DNA of 64,000 nt from Paraescarpia echinospica (GCA_020002185.1 CM034531.1:81611360-81675359), one strand, 5' to 3'; shown: positions 46,119-57,375, counted from the stretch's first letter. Notes: generated from the letters alone by a model not told the origin. Made by a program: numbers and translations.

Positions 46119-46206
46119 AAAAGTTGGGGTTAATCTTGCGAAAATTTAATGTTTTCGTCCCTGTGGAGCAAAACATTAAATTTTCACGAGATTAACCCCA
46201 ACTTTT
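46119..46206. other. Long hairpin, 37-bp arms, 14-nt loop
   Basis: AAAAGTTGGGGTTAATCTTG (46119 on) and its inverse ending at 46206 pair over 37 positions with two mismatches, one of which is a G-U pair in RNA. The loop is CGTCCCTGTGGAGC. It could be a tiny foldback element or a pre-miRNA-like structure. Confidence 0.7.
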
Positions 46207-47025
46207 TGTTGCACGTTTCTATATAGCATAGTGACTCCACTGTTGGATGTATGGGTGGAGAGCGGTGTGACTAGGTGTGACCTAACTATATACGGTTGCG
46301 TGTGCGTGACACGTCGTTAGACTCGTAATATGGATATATATATAAGCGTGTGGACGGAAGCAACAAGGGCTGTGCCTACGGTTGAACCAATGACTATACA
46401 CGGTTGAGTAACATACTCAGGTAGGCGTGTAAACTCAGAGAGATGCATAGTGCATGTGTGCGCGTGTGGCTGAAGTACCTGCGTGGGAACTCGGATAGAG
46501 GTATAGTGTATGCGAGTGTGTGCGTGAATATACCGCAAAGTCACTCTTCGATGTGAAAGGTCAACACACAATTAAGAAAACAATAGTTTTATTCTCTGAC
46601 AATTACTACTTGCAATGTCTTATCATCGGTACCTGTAACAAGACGCAGCAGCTAGTATAAAGGAATATATGATAATAATCAAATATAATCAAGTTGCAAT
46701 GTCACATCATAAACACCTCCACCTGTATCATATGCAGCAGTGGGTAGTATATAGGACGATAATCAACTGGCGATATATCATCACTTGCATTATATACTAA
46801 TAATAAATGTATACTAATCAACTAATTAAGTGTAGGTTCTACTACTGCTTACTACCTGTGCGACAGTTCGGGGCGCCTCTGAAACTTGAAACCGACTAAA
46901 ACCGGTCAGAACCGGTTCAATCAGGTTCTGAAGGATTCTACCGGATCCTAACTGATTATATCGGTTTCTAATAATTGAGACGACAATGTGTTATGAAATT
47001 ACCCATAATTACCCCTAAGTTACCC
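46207..47025. other. Non-coding stretch, no gene seen
   Basis: Contains a short palindrome-rich patch around AACCGGT (46885-46970) but no gene. Confidence 0.4.
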
Positions 47026-47029
47026 TTAA

Positions 47030-47749
47030 ATATCCTTACACTGCACTACACACACGCGCACCCATGCCCGCACGCGTACGCACACTAATCACCCCTTAGT
47101 TACCCATAAGTACCCCATAATTACTTCTTAATTATCCGTAAATACATTTCATTACCCATAGTTACCCCTTAATAGGAGGCGCTCATTATCCGTCCTTCAG
47201 CCTGCCCGTACGGTCTAGGGACGCTACTCCTACACTAAAATATGGCATTGTGTTTCATTTACATATAATATTTACTTTTTTATACTGTATACCTCAATAA
47301 GATGCTGATGACCTCTTCACCACCCCCCGTCCTATAGTAAACCAAACCTCCAACCCGCCCGTCTGCCGGCCGTCCAATCCGCCCGTTTAGCCAGGGAGCG
47401 CAACCTACTTCCGGTCACGTGACAACACAGATGCCTACACCGAAGGCTGAGTCAGCCGTCATCTTAGAATTTAAATGACGCAGGTATTGGTTTGAACAAA
47501 AACACCACTAGTATCATATCATAAACTGACTAAGATGAACCTATTCTTAAGTACAACATAGTATTTGACTATACTACAACAAATATAATACGTGTTCATC
47601 TATAACTACTAAGCACACGCTAGCATTAACTTTGAACCCCTAATTACCCTTAATAATCCTTACGTACCCCTTGATTACCGCTGAGTTACCCTTAATTACC
47701 TATATTTACCTCTTAATTACCTCTAATTACACTTAGTTACCCATAAATA
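47030..47749. repeat. Degenerate TTACCCCTAA-type simple sequence, part 1
   Basis: Loose 10-12 bp words (AATTACCCCTAA, GTTACCCTTAA) fill about 47005-47175 and 47635-47749. Part 2 follows the MITE at 48515-48860, and smaller patches lie near 49950 and 51020. The middle part, 47176-47630, is GC-richer unique sequence with TCACGTGA and no gene. Confidence 0.6.
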
Positions 47750-48514
47750 CAGTGCAACACGCTTATAACGAACTACTTAGTGGGTCGCTAACGAGTTCGT
47801 TATATCCGTGAATTCGTTATGTGCGTGTACGCGTTTACCCGCTATGTGGCAGTGTTGTATGTGATAGTTTTTAAAGTATTCGCCAGGTGTCTATCAAACG
47901 CAAATACATTTTGTTGTGTAACATTTATTTAGACGACACAAAACAGTTACAAATGTCACTATTAAGTGTAGTTATATATATGAAAACGTAACGAAATACA
48001 GTATGACGTAGACATATGGCGAGCACGTCGCGTCCGAGCACACTAAAACAGGAACTGTGGCAGGATGGAGCCACGGTAACTAGTACTACTTCTTGCACAA
48101 CATACACAGAATGACACCAATTAATCTGTTTGGAGAAGTCCTCCATTGACGTTTGTTTGCTGTTGGCTAGGGCACCAGACAAAAGGAAATCCCCAAGCCA
48201 TTCGCAGTGCGCTGTAGCGTCATCTGACTGCGTAGCCCTGTTAAGGATGAGTTCCCTCATTGACATAATTACTTTGGCACTGGCGCTCTGCGAGGTCAAG
48301 GCATGGCTTCCAAGTAACGGGCGGGAAGTATTTGCGAACAACCGGGCAATTTTCAGTTGGACAAAATTCGTTATACGGTGAAAATTGTTCGGGAAAAGGT
48401 GTTCGCAATAACTGTGAATTCGTTATACCCATGGGGGAAATCTCTACGTAAGAAATTGTTTCGTTATATCCGTCAATTCGTTGTGTCCGTGTTCGTTATA
48501 AGCGTGTTGCACTC
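47750..48514. mobile_element. 765-bp pogo/Tigger-like MITE
   Basis: Left end CAGTGCAACACGCTTATAAC; right end, inverted, GAGTGCAACACGCTTATAAC. Both continue with GAAC, so 23 of 24 bases agree. TA flanks each end (47748-47749 and 48515-48516), as for Tc1/mariner-pogo elements. ATTCGTTAT words repeat near both ends. On the minus strand, 47925-48341 reads MRELILNRATQSDD and later SKQTSMEDFSKQ, which faintly recalls the C-terminus of pogo transposases; this is weak. Confidence 0.75.
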
Positions 48515-48860
48515 TACCCTTAATTACACCTTAATGGCCCCTGATTACTTCTTACTTACCCTTAAATACCATTAATTAAACCCTTAACAATGCTTACTTA
48601 CCTCTTGATTATCTCTGAGTTACTTTAATTACCCATAGTTACCTCTTATTTACCCTTAATGTTACCCCTAATTACATTTAGTTACCCCTAAATGCCCTTA
48701 ATTATACCTTAATTGCTCCTGGTTACCTCTTACTTAACCTTAGATACCCTTAATTACCTCTAATTGTCCTTTATTACCCCTAATTACCATTTATTTACCA
48801 CTAATTACCCTTATTTACCCGCGATCGATTGCCTAGTAATTACCCCTAATTACCTCTGGA
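48515..48860. repeat. Degenerate TTACCCCTAA-type simple sequence, part 2
   Basis: Words such as AATTACCCCTAATTACC run on as before the MITE, showing that the element inserted into the repeat. Confidence 0.65.
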
Positions 48861-49275
48861 TCTTTCTCGCTGTGATTCCATCGTCAAAATACCTGGCCTT
48901 CTTTTATTGGTACGCAGTTTCCGCGCAACAGAAGTGTTCGCCCCATGTGTAGATATTACACGGAAAGACGTTTGACAGGTAATGTCCAGCTCCCCTAAAT
49001 TGTACGTCCATTTTCACCATATGCTACAACTGCTTAACGTTATCACTAGTCACTCGTAACATTGTTATCTTCTCGATGCCTGGACGTCGTAGCATGTGTC
49101 GGGGTTATGTCCTCACTAATTGACGGCTGTTTCTCATAAGGCAGGCTCACACAGTTGTTATCTTCTCGCTGCTTGGGCACCGTGCATGTGACACCATTCT
49201 GCACTCGTTACTTGTGTCACGAGACTCCTTGTCGATATGACGTGTACTTTGCAACTTTCCTGTATGCATGCATTT
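48861..49275. other. Non-coding stretch, no gene seen
   Basis: Unique sequence upstream of the small candidate gene; may hold its promoter region. Confidence 0.4.
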
Positions 49276-49281
49276 ATACTG

Positions 49282-49290
49282 TATATAAAT
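49282..49290 (+). promoter_or_regulatory. TATA box of small candidate gene
   Basis: TATATAAAT, 52 bp before the ATG at 49334, nearly the same spacing as in the NADAR gene. Confidence 0.5.
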
Positions 49291-49333
49291 AGTTCGTTAT
49301 TAACGTTCAAATCATTCGACACACACTGCAAAG

Positions 49334-50605
49334 ATGACTTCTCCGATCCCTTGGGCCGAACACCGAGAACAATGGTCGCGACGTGAAGCATCCGGTGATG
49401 CAATGATGTGAGTAATGCATTTTCAACAGAGATATTCATCTCTCTACATGTTTCTTATCGCTGGTGATAGCTTACTGTGACTGGTTGCAAACAAGCGCTA
49501 CTTAAAAAAATTATCTTGGTTTAGCGCTACATCTTTGGAACGTGTTGTTATTGTGTTTAATTGTACGATGATGTTGCACGGACTACAATCTATGGCGATC
49601 ATATCACTAATGTGGGTAATTCCGTTGTTACACAGTAGACACTTCGTAAAACTACCTGCGTGTGATACAGTTATTACCATAGTTTAGGTACTTGTTTTAT
49701 TACACACGTAACGTTGTGTTGGCTAGCTATTCAGTTCTCGTTCATATTTGTTTCAGGCGTGATCCCGATGACGCCCCAGCCATTGACACTGGGGATTGTG
49801 AGAATTGAGATTGGGAGTATGACTCCGATGAAAGTGGCATCACTATCGATAGATAAATTAAAACGTTTCAAACTTTGAAATATGTCGTTTTGTTGGTTAT
49901 TAATTATACACGTTATGACTTCACACATACAGCACGCATACGCTACGTCCATTACCCCTTCATTACATCCCTCATTACTCCTTCATTACCCTTCATTAGG
50001 CCTCATGTCCCATCTCCACACAGGAGGTACAACCTTCACTACATTCAACCAGGAGGTACACTCCATCCGGTCACGTGCCTGCACACACACACACACTCGC
50101 GCGCGCGCGCGCGCGCACACACACACACACACACAAATAGATACACCTTAGACAGACGCCATCTTAGAATTTCTCCATGGGTGCTCAGCTCCCACCACCG
50201 GTGAGGTCTGAGATGGCCTAAAGCAGAGATATACGTTTCTCTACATGTTTCTGATTGCTGGTGATAGCAAACACGCACTGCTTAAGGAACTGTCATGGTT
50301 TAGCGCTCCATCTTTGGAACGTCTTGTTATTGTGTTTTAACTGTATGATGACGTTGCACGGACTACAATCTATAGCGATCATATCATCTTTAATGTGGGT
50401 AATTCCGTTATTACACAGTAGACACTTCGCTAAAGTAACTGCGTGTGATATAGTTATTTCCATGGATTTTTAAAAGGTACTTGTTTAATTACACACGGGA
50501 AGTTTTGCTGGCTAGCTATTCAGTTCTCGTTCATATTTTTCCAGCGATGGAAGCGACAGTGATAACACCGGTAGCAACAGCAGCTCTGTATCGAACTCGA
50601 CGTAA
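49334..50605 (+). CDS. Small spliced gene with two alternative last exons (candidate)
   Basis: Exon 1 (49334-49407) reads MTSPIPWAEHREQWSRREAS and ends in phase 2 before GTGAGTAATG. Two acceptors follow, each in phase. At 49757 (TTTGTTTCAG) the codon completes to Met and reads RDPDDAPAIDTGDCEN, stop at 49806. At 50545 (TTTTTCCAG) it completes to Ile and reads DGSDSDNTGSNSSSVSNST, stop at 50603. Products of 41 and 44 residues would share a charged N-terminus and have acidic or Ser-rich ends. A GTAAGT overlaps the second stop, so this exon may also splice onward. CAATAAAATT near 50932 could end the transcript. The two introns are copies of each other near their 3' ends. TATA box, Kozak context (A at -3), donor and acceptors agree, but no homology was recognised; chance is possible. 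Confidence 0.35.
49424..49756. repeat. Duplicated intron segment, copy A
   Basis: From CAGAGATATTCATCTCTCTA through GGTTTAGCGCTACATCTTTG to the acceptor before 49757. It matches 50222-50544 with scattered changes. Confidence 0.8.
50081..50136. repeat. (CA)n(CG)n(CA)n microsatellite
   Basis: Alternating purine-pyrimidine run of about 55 bp with a central CG block of about 20 bases; such runs favour Z-DNA. Confidence 0.95.
50222..50544. repeat. Duplicated intron segment, copy B
   Basis: Starts CAGAGATATACGTTTCTCTA and ends at the acceptor before 50545. Differences include small indels and GTTATTTCCATGGATTTTTA for GTTATTACCATAGTTTA. Confidence 0.8.
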
Positions 50606-50649
50606 GTTACCTCACTCTTTTGATCATCAATTATATAATAATATTAATA

Positions 50650-52795
50650 TCAATACTAATACTCCATGACCTACCCGTGTTTCATTAGCGGGCAGGTATC
50701 ATCGTTATCATTATCGTTCGAGTCTATGGCGCGGTGGTCAGTCACCCGTAAGTCGTACCACCATACGAGCCAATGGCGTGGTCGTACTGACCCGTAAGCT
50801 CACGAACGCTGGCGTGGTGTTCAGTCACCCGCAAGTCATGTCGCATCGTCCACTTGTCTTCAGTTAGTAAAATACGGTTTCGTGCATGATATCACACACG
50901 CATGCAAATCTTAAACGCTTGTATCTTTAGTCAATAAAATTCGTGTTCACTCGTATACTTTTGTGTTTCGTTCGTTATTTCATACACGCGCATTCCTACA
51001 CACACACACCTCTCTAAGTGAATACCTCATTACCCATAATTACTCCCTAATTACCACTGTATACCCCTCATGTCCCATCTTCCCGCAGGAGGCACTACCT
51101 CCATAACTTTTCTCCAGGTAGCACTACATTCACTTCTTTCCGCCAGGAGGTAGGTGTGAAATATGGTGTTTTTTCATTCCTACTTATACGCGATAGGACA
51201 TAGGAATTCATCTTACACTCATCCAGTACATATACAATATTCCACCAGGTGGCAATACTTGCACTTCTTTCTGCCATGAGGCAGGTCACGTGACCACCAT
51301 GACGGGTACCATCTTAGATAGAATCTCTCTCCATGGGTGCCCCGGCCCCTCCTCTGGTCTGAAAAACCCTATCATACTACTGTTGCCGACGCAACGCGTG
51401 ACGCTGATTGACTCATCGCAAGTGATGTGTGCCAAACACGCCCCGCGTAGTCGTGGACATGACTACTCAACCACACACCGATGACATGACTACCTTGTAA
51501 TACTAGGTCCAGGAAGGTGTGCAGAAATAGAATCAACTAGTGTTGCAATCATCTAGTAGGTGCATGAAAGACCCAACATAGCTATAACCAGGCACGTGAG
51601 AGGAGGCAAGTCACTTCCGAGGAACATTTGCGCGCAGCGCGGCAAATTTGAGAAGAAAGGGGGGTTTGGATTGGAACTCAGAATTTTTTTAAAGACATCA
51701 TAGTTTGTGATGCAATTTAGTGTACATTCACATTGTTTTTGTCTAATCATGCAACTTCCATTTTATATAAAATCACAAACATAGTGCATAGAAACACTAC
51801 ACTTGGGATTGTATTAATAAAAAGAGTAAGATACAGTTCCCTGCACATAACTATAAAAGCACATCATTTTCAGATCACACAACAAAACAGAAGCAGTGTA
51901 TACTTTATAGTCAAAACTACAACATTACACAAGTGGTCAACGTGATAAAAATACACAAAATGCTTTAAATAACCAAAGTTTATTAAAATGATAATACTAA
52001 TGTACAGTACACTGAAATTCACACACAAATGTCCACATCTACTAGTGTTCATTGAAACCATAAACTTGTAAACTTTACAAGTGTTCATTGTGGACATGTG
52101 ACTTCACTTCTTTTCTTGCCTGTGCTTGATCCTGGCACTCACAGTTTTCTTGCTCTTCTCTGCATGAGCAAGAACTGGGGAGTGGAGGTGGACAGATTTA
52201 AGTCTTTTTGGCACTTTAGTCTTTTCCTCTTGAAGTCTTGGGAAACCTGTTCAGCTGCTTTTCTCTTGCTTCTTCAAATTCAACTCGTCCCCTCTCTGTT
52301 CAACATCCTTCTTGGTGCACGCCATATCCCCTAAAAGTGTTCATATTAACAACGTCAGGTAAATTTAATTCAAATTGTTATTTAATTAATAATAACCTAA
52401 ACCATACGTTAAATTGAACAGGCGTACTTCATGTTGACATATTATCGCCCATCCAAGAAAACTAAGTTTTGGCATATACTTATATTTATCCAAAATAATC
52501 TATAAACCCATCTAGAATACCTTGAAGTTACCGCCAAAACGTATACTCCGCTTACAATTCGCGTTTACATATCGTTAACGGTGCTATGTTATGCCATGAC
52601 CCGTAACGCCAGCGACGTGAGCGTACGCCGGCGCCGTAATGTACGGAGGGGGAGCTGCGCATGTGCAACCGGAATTAGTGTTTTTTCATTTGCCCTGAAC
52701 GTAGCTGAACTTATTGTTGATTTCTACCTAATGCTAATTAGTACCATCCTTAAAATCCTTCACATCGATCTCTTTATCCCTGCAGTAAACAGCTA
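50650..52795. other. Non-coding stretch, repeated patches only
   Basis: Holds TTACCC-type patches (about 51020-51070), three CAGGAGG-type words, and a block with CACGTGAC, CCATCTTAGA and CTCCATGGGTGC (51285-51335). That block echoes 50070-50180 and 47415-47470. No gene is supported. The GC-rich patch near 52590-52680 has CG sites but no clear promoter. Confidence 0.45.
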
Positions 52796-52827
52796 CAGTG
52801 ACTATTTTATATGGCATTGTCTATGCT

Positions 52828-53378
52828 GAACTTCAGCTAAACCCCACCAGAGTTCGCCCAGTACAACGGCGTATTGCCTGTTACAACCGAGCTGACTGGG
52901 ACAGCATGAGGACAGCCACAACTAAGCTTACGGCTTCCATTCTCTCTGCATATTCAGAGGACTCCAACGTAGAAGAGATCTGGACAACATGGAAGGATGA
53001 CATAATCGAACGGATACAACAGCACATACCTCATAAAACAACAGGACCGAAGCGGGACCTCCCATGGGTGAATCACGAGCTGAAGAAACTTATTCGCAGA
53101 AGGGACAGAATCCATAAGAAGTTGAAGAAGACAGGAAGAGAAGAGCTGTACACTGCATTCCGGATTATCAAGCAACAAGTCCAGGGCAGAATGAGACAGC
53201 AGTACTGGGCTCACGTGGACAACTTAATCATAGATGGAAAGCCAAACAAACCCCAATCCACCAAGAAGTTTTGGGCCTTCATCAAACAAATGAAGTCGGA
53301 CAACCAAGGAGTCCCTCCACTGAAAGAAGAAGGCAAGCTGATCACAGATGACGTAGAGAAAGCTGAGTTACTGAAAAT
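52828..53378 (+). pseudogene. LINE linker region before RT
   Basis: Frame with LQLNPTRVRPVQRRIACYNR, VEEIWTTWKDDIIERIQQHI, DLPWVNHELKKLIRRRDRIH and TKKFWAFIKQMKSD, ending VEKAELL. This is the helical linker between endonuclease and RT in CR1/Jockey ORF2. The next block in the relatives is the RT entry (NEQF, then KS-GPD and so on), which is absent here: at 53378 the text jumps to NYRPISLTSIPCKLLEHM in another frame. About 100-150 residues are therefore deleted. No ATG is expected at the left edge because the copy is truncated. Confidence 0.85.
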
Positions 53379-54422
53379 TACCGGCCCATCTCCCTCACAA
53401 GCATACCTTGCAAGTTGCTTGAGCATATGGTGGTCAGCACCATTTTGAGATATGTGGAAGAGCACAAGATCCTCTGTCCGGAGCAACATGGATTTCGTCG
53501 TGGCAGATCCTGCGAGTCCCAGCTGCTAGGATTCGTGGATGAGGTGTCTGAAGCTCTTGAAAAGGGATGTCAAGAAGACGTACTAATCATGGATTTCTCA
53601 AAGGCCTTTGATAAAGTGAGCCACAGCCTCCTCATGCATAAAATACAGCACTATGGCATAACAGGAAGGGTCCACCAATGGATTGAGAAGTTCCTCTCCA
53701 ACAGAAAACAGGCAGTTGTCGTTAATGGAGCACAATCAGCGTTCACGGCAGTTGAATCTGGTGTCCCACAAGGTTCTGTACTAGGACCTAGCCTGTTCCT
53801 GCTTTACATAAACGATCTCCCAGCAGGACTGTCCTCTACTCCCAGACTCTTTGCGGATGACACAATCTGCCATAAGGTTGTCACCAGCCCACAAGATCAA
53901 CACGACCTGCAGCAAGATCTTGACAGATTAGCAGCCTGGGAGCAACGCTGGAAGATGTCTTTTCACCCCCAGAAGTGTACTGCAATGAGCATCACCCGGA
54001 GGCGCACAGTTCTGGCTACACGATACCACCTCCACGGATATACTCTGAGCACAGACACGGAGGCAAAATACCTTGGAGTCAAGTTCACCTCTGACTTCAG
54101 CTGGGACTCCAACATCACAGACGTATGCAACAAAGCCAATAAGACCTTGGGCTTCCTCAGGCGAAACATCAAAACGACCAACAAGAGGTTAAAAGAAGCT
54201 TCATACAAGGCATTTGTCCGACCTGTGCTGGAGTATGCCAGTACTGTATGGGACCCTTTCACTGCAACCAACATCAAGGCACTAGAGAAAGTACAAAGAC
54301 GGGCAGCCAGATGGGTGAAACGAGACTACCGAAAAACAGCAAGTGTGGACACCATGTTACAAAAACTGCGATGGCCAACTCTCGAACAGCGGAGAAAGAA
54401 AGCACGACTCAATACCTTCTAA
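53379..54422 (+). pseudogene. LINE reverse transcriptase domain
   Basis: Long open frame from NYRPISL. It has EQHGFRRGRSCESQLL, VLIMDFSKAFDKVSHSLL (motif A), ESGVPQGSVLGPSLFLLYIN (motif B) and RLFADDTICH (motif C, Asp-Asp kept). YLGVKFTSDFSWDSNI, VRPVLEYASTVWDPFT and LEKVQRRAARWVKRDY follow. It stops at 54422 by a shift. The true C-terminus continues in the next frame (54420-54664): PRRNTRYTNDL, TFFPRTIPEWNSLPHE, ending LLKF. Motifs A-C are all intact, but the loss of the RT entry makes the copy inactive. Confidence 0.9.
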
Positions 54423-54705
54423 GTTCCACCACGGACTCATACACATCGAGTCAAAGCACAGACCAACACCAGCTAATCACCCAAGAAGAAACACCCGATA
54501 CACCAATGATCTCACCTATAACACCCCATATCACCGGACAGCCTACAGACAGAAGACATTCTTCCCAAGAACCATACCAGAGTGGAACAGCCTTCCTCAT
54601 GAAATCACCAAAGCTCCTGCTCCTGCCTCCTTTGAGACCAGGATCTGCACTCTCCTCAAATTCTGATGTGTTAACGAAAGTGGGTAAATGAAAGCTGGAG
54701 CTGTG

Positions 54706-54733
54706 CCGGTCGGGGTTTAACCCCGGTGACCGG
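54706..54733 (+). other. 3' UTR hairpin of LINE
   Basis: CCGGTCGGGGTTTAACCCCG then GTGACCGG: stems CCGGT/ACCGG and CGGGGTT/AACCCCG with small bulges. Confidence 0.75.
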
Positions 54734-55041
54734 TACGGCAGCCGGATTGGTCTGGCTGGGTACTCTAAGTAGTTGACACATCACCCACTTTTTTCCACTT
54801 CTCTTGTTATGAATCAGGGCCTTTTTACATACTGTGTTTATACATATTTAAAAAAAACTAACTTATTCGTTTATAAATTTCTATTTTAAATGTATTTAAT
54901 CATTTATTTATCTTTTAATCCCTAGCGCATCAACTATTATTTTATTAAGCACAGCAGCCCCTCAAAGTGCACCAAAATCTCCGAGCAGACTCGATCTGCT
55001 CAACGGATGGTGGCTGCCTAACACAAAGAAGAAGAAGAAGA

Positions 55042-55725
55042 TGTATGTCCCATAGGCATAGGCCGTTACAACGCCTCGCGTGGCAGGCTAAACGATATAA
55101 TATTTATTGAAATTACGATATTAAAACCACTCGACTGCTACGTTAATTCCGATAATTCAGTAATTGACTTATACAAGAATGTTTGAAATGGGAGCGGACA
55201 ACTTTCTGTAGACCGTAACTCATGCTTCGTTCGACTGAACGCGACTGTGAACTTCGAAAACACACACCCGCAACTGATTTGCCGAAATTGCCGACAAAAC
55301 TCATGCACGGATTGTAAGCTGCGCCGTGATTCGCAGTTTCTGGCCATTCAGAATGCGGCTTGCTTTTGAAAAAGGACGATAGTCACGAAATTTATAATTT
55401 TTATTGTCGATGTTTGCCAAGTTTGCCATGTCACAACCCCGCAATATTAAAAAAAATCGGATTTGGACGAATCACAGAAACGGCCAAATCGAGTTCATGA
55501 ACCGCGGAAATCCGCGTTTCCGCGGAAGAATCTCATGCCTGTATAATGAGTAGGCGTAACTAACCATACACCGAACACGTGGACCGCCTTGTATAAGCGA
55601 CAGGTGATGTAGAGCGCACAAAGTCGTATACTTTGTTGTTACATGTCTACTGTTGAGGGGTATTAATTATCAGCTGTCAACGTTTCTAGAAAGCATTATT
55701 AATGTTGGTGTCCGAGAAAGGGGAT
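55042..55725. other. Non-coding stretch, no gene seen
   Basis: Nothing recognised. A patch of CG-containing words (GCGGAAATCCGCGTTTCCGC, about 55504) is nearly palindromic. Confidence 0.4.
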
Positions 55726-55729
55726 TCTT

Positions 55730-56440
55730 AGAGAATGGTGGAACGACACAGAGCGAGGTCCGGGACTAGTAGATAGAGAATGTTGAACCCATACAGAGCG
55801 GAGTCTGGGACTAGTAGATAGAGAATGATGGACCAACAAAGAGCGAGGTCCGGGACTAGTAGCTAGAGAATGATGGACCCACACAGACCGAGGTCCGGGA
55901 CTAGTAGATAGAGAATGGTGGACACACGCAGAGCGAGGTCCGTGACTAGTAGATACAGAATGGTGGACCCACACAGAACGAGGTCCGGGACTAGTAGCTA
56001 GAGAATGATGGACCCACACAGACCGAGGTCCGGGACTAGTAGATACAGAATGGTGGACCCACACAGAGCGGGGTCTGGGACTAGTAGATAGATAATGATG
56101 GACCCACACAGACCGAGGTCCGGGACTAGTTGATAGAGAATGGTGGACCCACACAGAGCGGGGTCTGGGACTAGTAGATAGAGAATGGTGGACCCACACA
56201 GACCGAGGTCCGGGACTAGTAGATAGAGAATGGTGGACCCACACAGAGCGGGGTCTGGGACTAGTAGATAGAGAATGGTGGACCCACACAGACCGAGGTC
56301 CGGGACTAGTAGATAGAGAATGATGGACCCACACAGACCGAGGTCCGGGACTAGTCGATAGAGAATGGTGGACCCACACAGAGCGGGGTCCGGGATTAGT
56401 AGATATAGTATTGTGGAACGACACAGAGCGAGGTCCCGCC
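55730..56440 (-). repeat. 45-bp minisatellite, about 16 units, open as a 15-residue repeat
   Basis: The unit AGAATGGTGGACCCACACAG then AGCGGGGTCTGGGACTAGTA-GATAG repeats with period 45. As 45 is a multiple of three, the minus strand is open for 241 codons (55699-56424) as HHSLSTSPGPRSVWV repeats. A second minus frame is open for 156 codons (LVPDLGLCGSTILYL). Two open frames at once suggest that openness follows from the repeat, not from selection. No splice or promoter context was found. Confidence 0.9.
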
Positions 56441-57055
56441 AGTCATACCTCAACGACGACTTCAACAACTATGAGCTGAGACACGAGCTCCATCTGCAAG
56501 TATTGAACTAGGAACGCAATAAAATTACTCAGACAGGTGTTATTGTTACCAGAATATCATATCTTCTGTGATATCACGTTTGTGAGCGGTTAACTAAAAC
56601 TACCTTTTCAAAATGGGTAAACTAATTTAGAATTAAATTTAACATAAATGTCGACGTGACAGGACTCGGCCATAAATGTCACCACTGTTCTAAGTAGTTG
56701 TGTTCACGCATGTTTTGCGTAAGAACAATCAGCGCCGAGTTGCTTTGTTGCATTTCACTCAATTCAATTACAAATCAACTACATATGCTCGGCGAATGAC
56801 TTAATTAACTCACGGAACAAATACGTGACAAATCAACGCACGATTCTAAGATGGCGTGAGTACAAAGCCAACTGAAGCATTATTTCCAATAGCCAAGTGA
56901 CATATGTTGTTAAACGCGTCACCAACAACGCCCATTAATCTGGCTAATTATTGTCGACGTGCGTCCGATAAGCGCAGTCTTGTACGCGTCTGTGAAAGAC
57001 GTGATTCAGCACGTCACGCATTGTCTGTGGCTGCAATGTAAATAAGTACAAATGT
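56441..57055. other. Non-coding stretch, no gene seen
   Basis: No supported feature. Confidence 0.4.
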
Positions 57056-57057
57056 AA

Positions 57058-57375
57058 AGGTAATTCTTATATAGCGCAGTATCCAGACCTCAAGAACGCC
57101 CAAAGCGCATTACACTTTACTCCCTGGCAGACCTTTTCAATCGAACACCATCTCGACTTCTCTGGGAAGCATCCAGCCACGCTGGAATTAATGCGCGAAG
57201 ACTATTCGTACACAAACATCCACCACTGTCTATAGCCAAGTACTCACTCATACAGCTGAATGAACTGGAGCAACGTAGAGTGAACGAACTTGCCAAAGGT
57301 TTGACACCGCAGCACAGGATTCAAACCCGGGTTCTCTCCGGAAGCTCTATCCACTTCACCACTACGCTCCACATG
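57058..57375 (-). mobile_element. Full-length tRNA-derived SINE
   Basis: Reference copy for this window. On the minus strand the head has GTAGTGGTGAAGTGGATAGA (A box) and CCCGGGTTTGAATCC (B box). The body includes TTGGCAAGTTCGTTCACTC and CTATAGACAGTGGTGGATGT. The tail (GCCAGGGAGTAAAGTGTAAT, then GGATACTGCGCTATATAAGA) is like L2 LINE ends. About 315 bp. Partial relatives lie at 11371, 12372 and 35331. Confidence 0.9.

Larger units (their letters stand above)
52800..55041 (+). mobile_element. CR1/Jockey-group LINE, 5' truncated and internally deleted
   Basis: Begins at the last strand of the endonuclease (GIVYAEL), continues through the linker, RT and C-terminus, and ends with a 3' UTR hairpin and an (AAG)n tail at about 55023-55041. 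It is a different family from the CR1 at 38.8 kb: tail and UTR differ. Confidence 0.85.
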
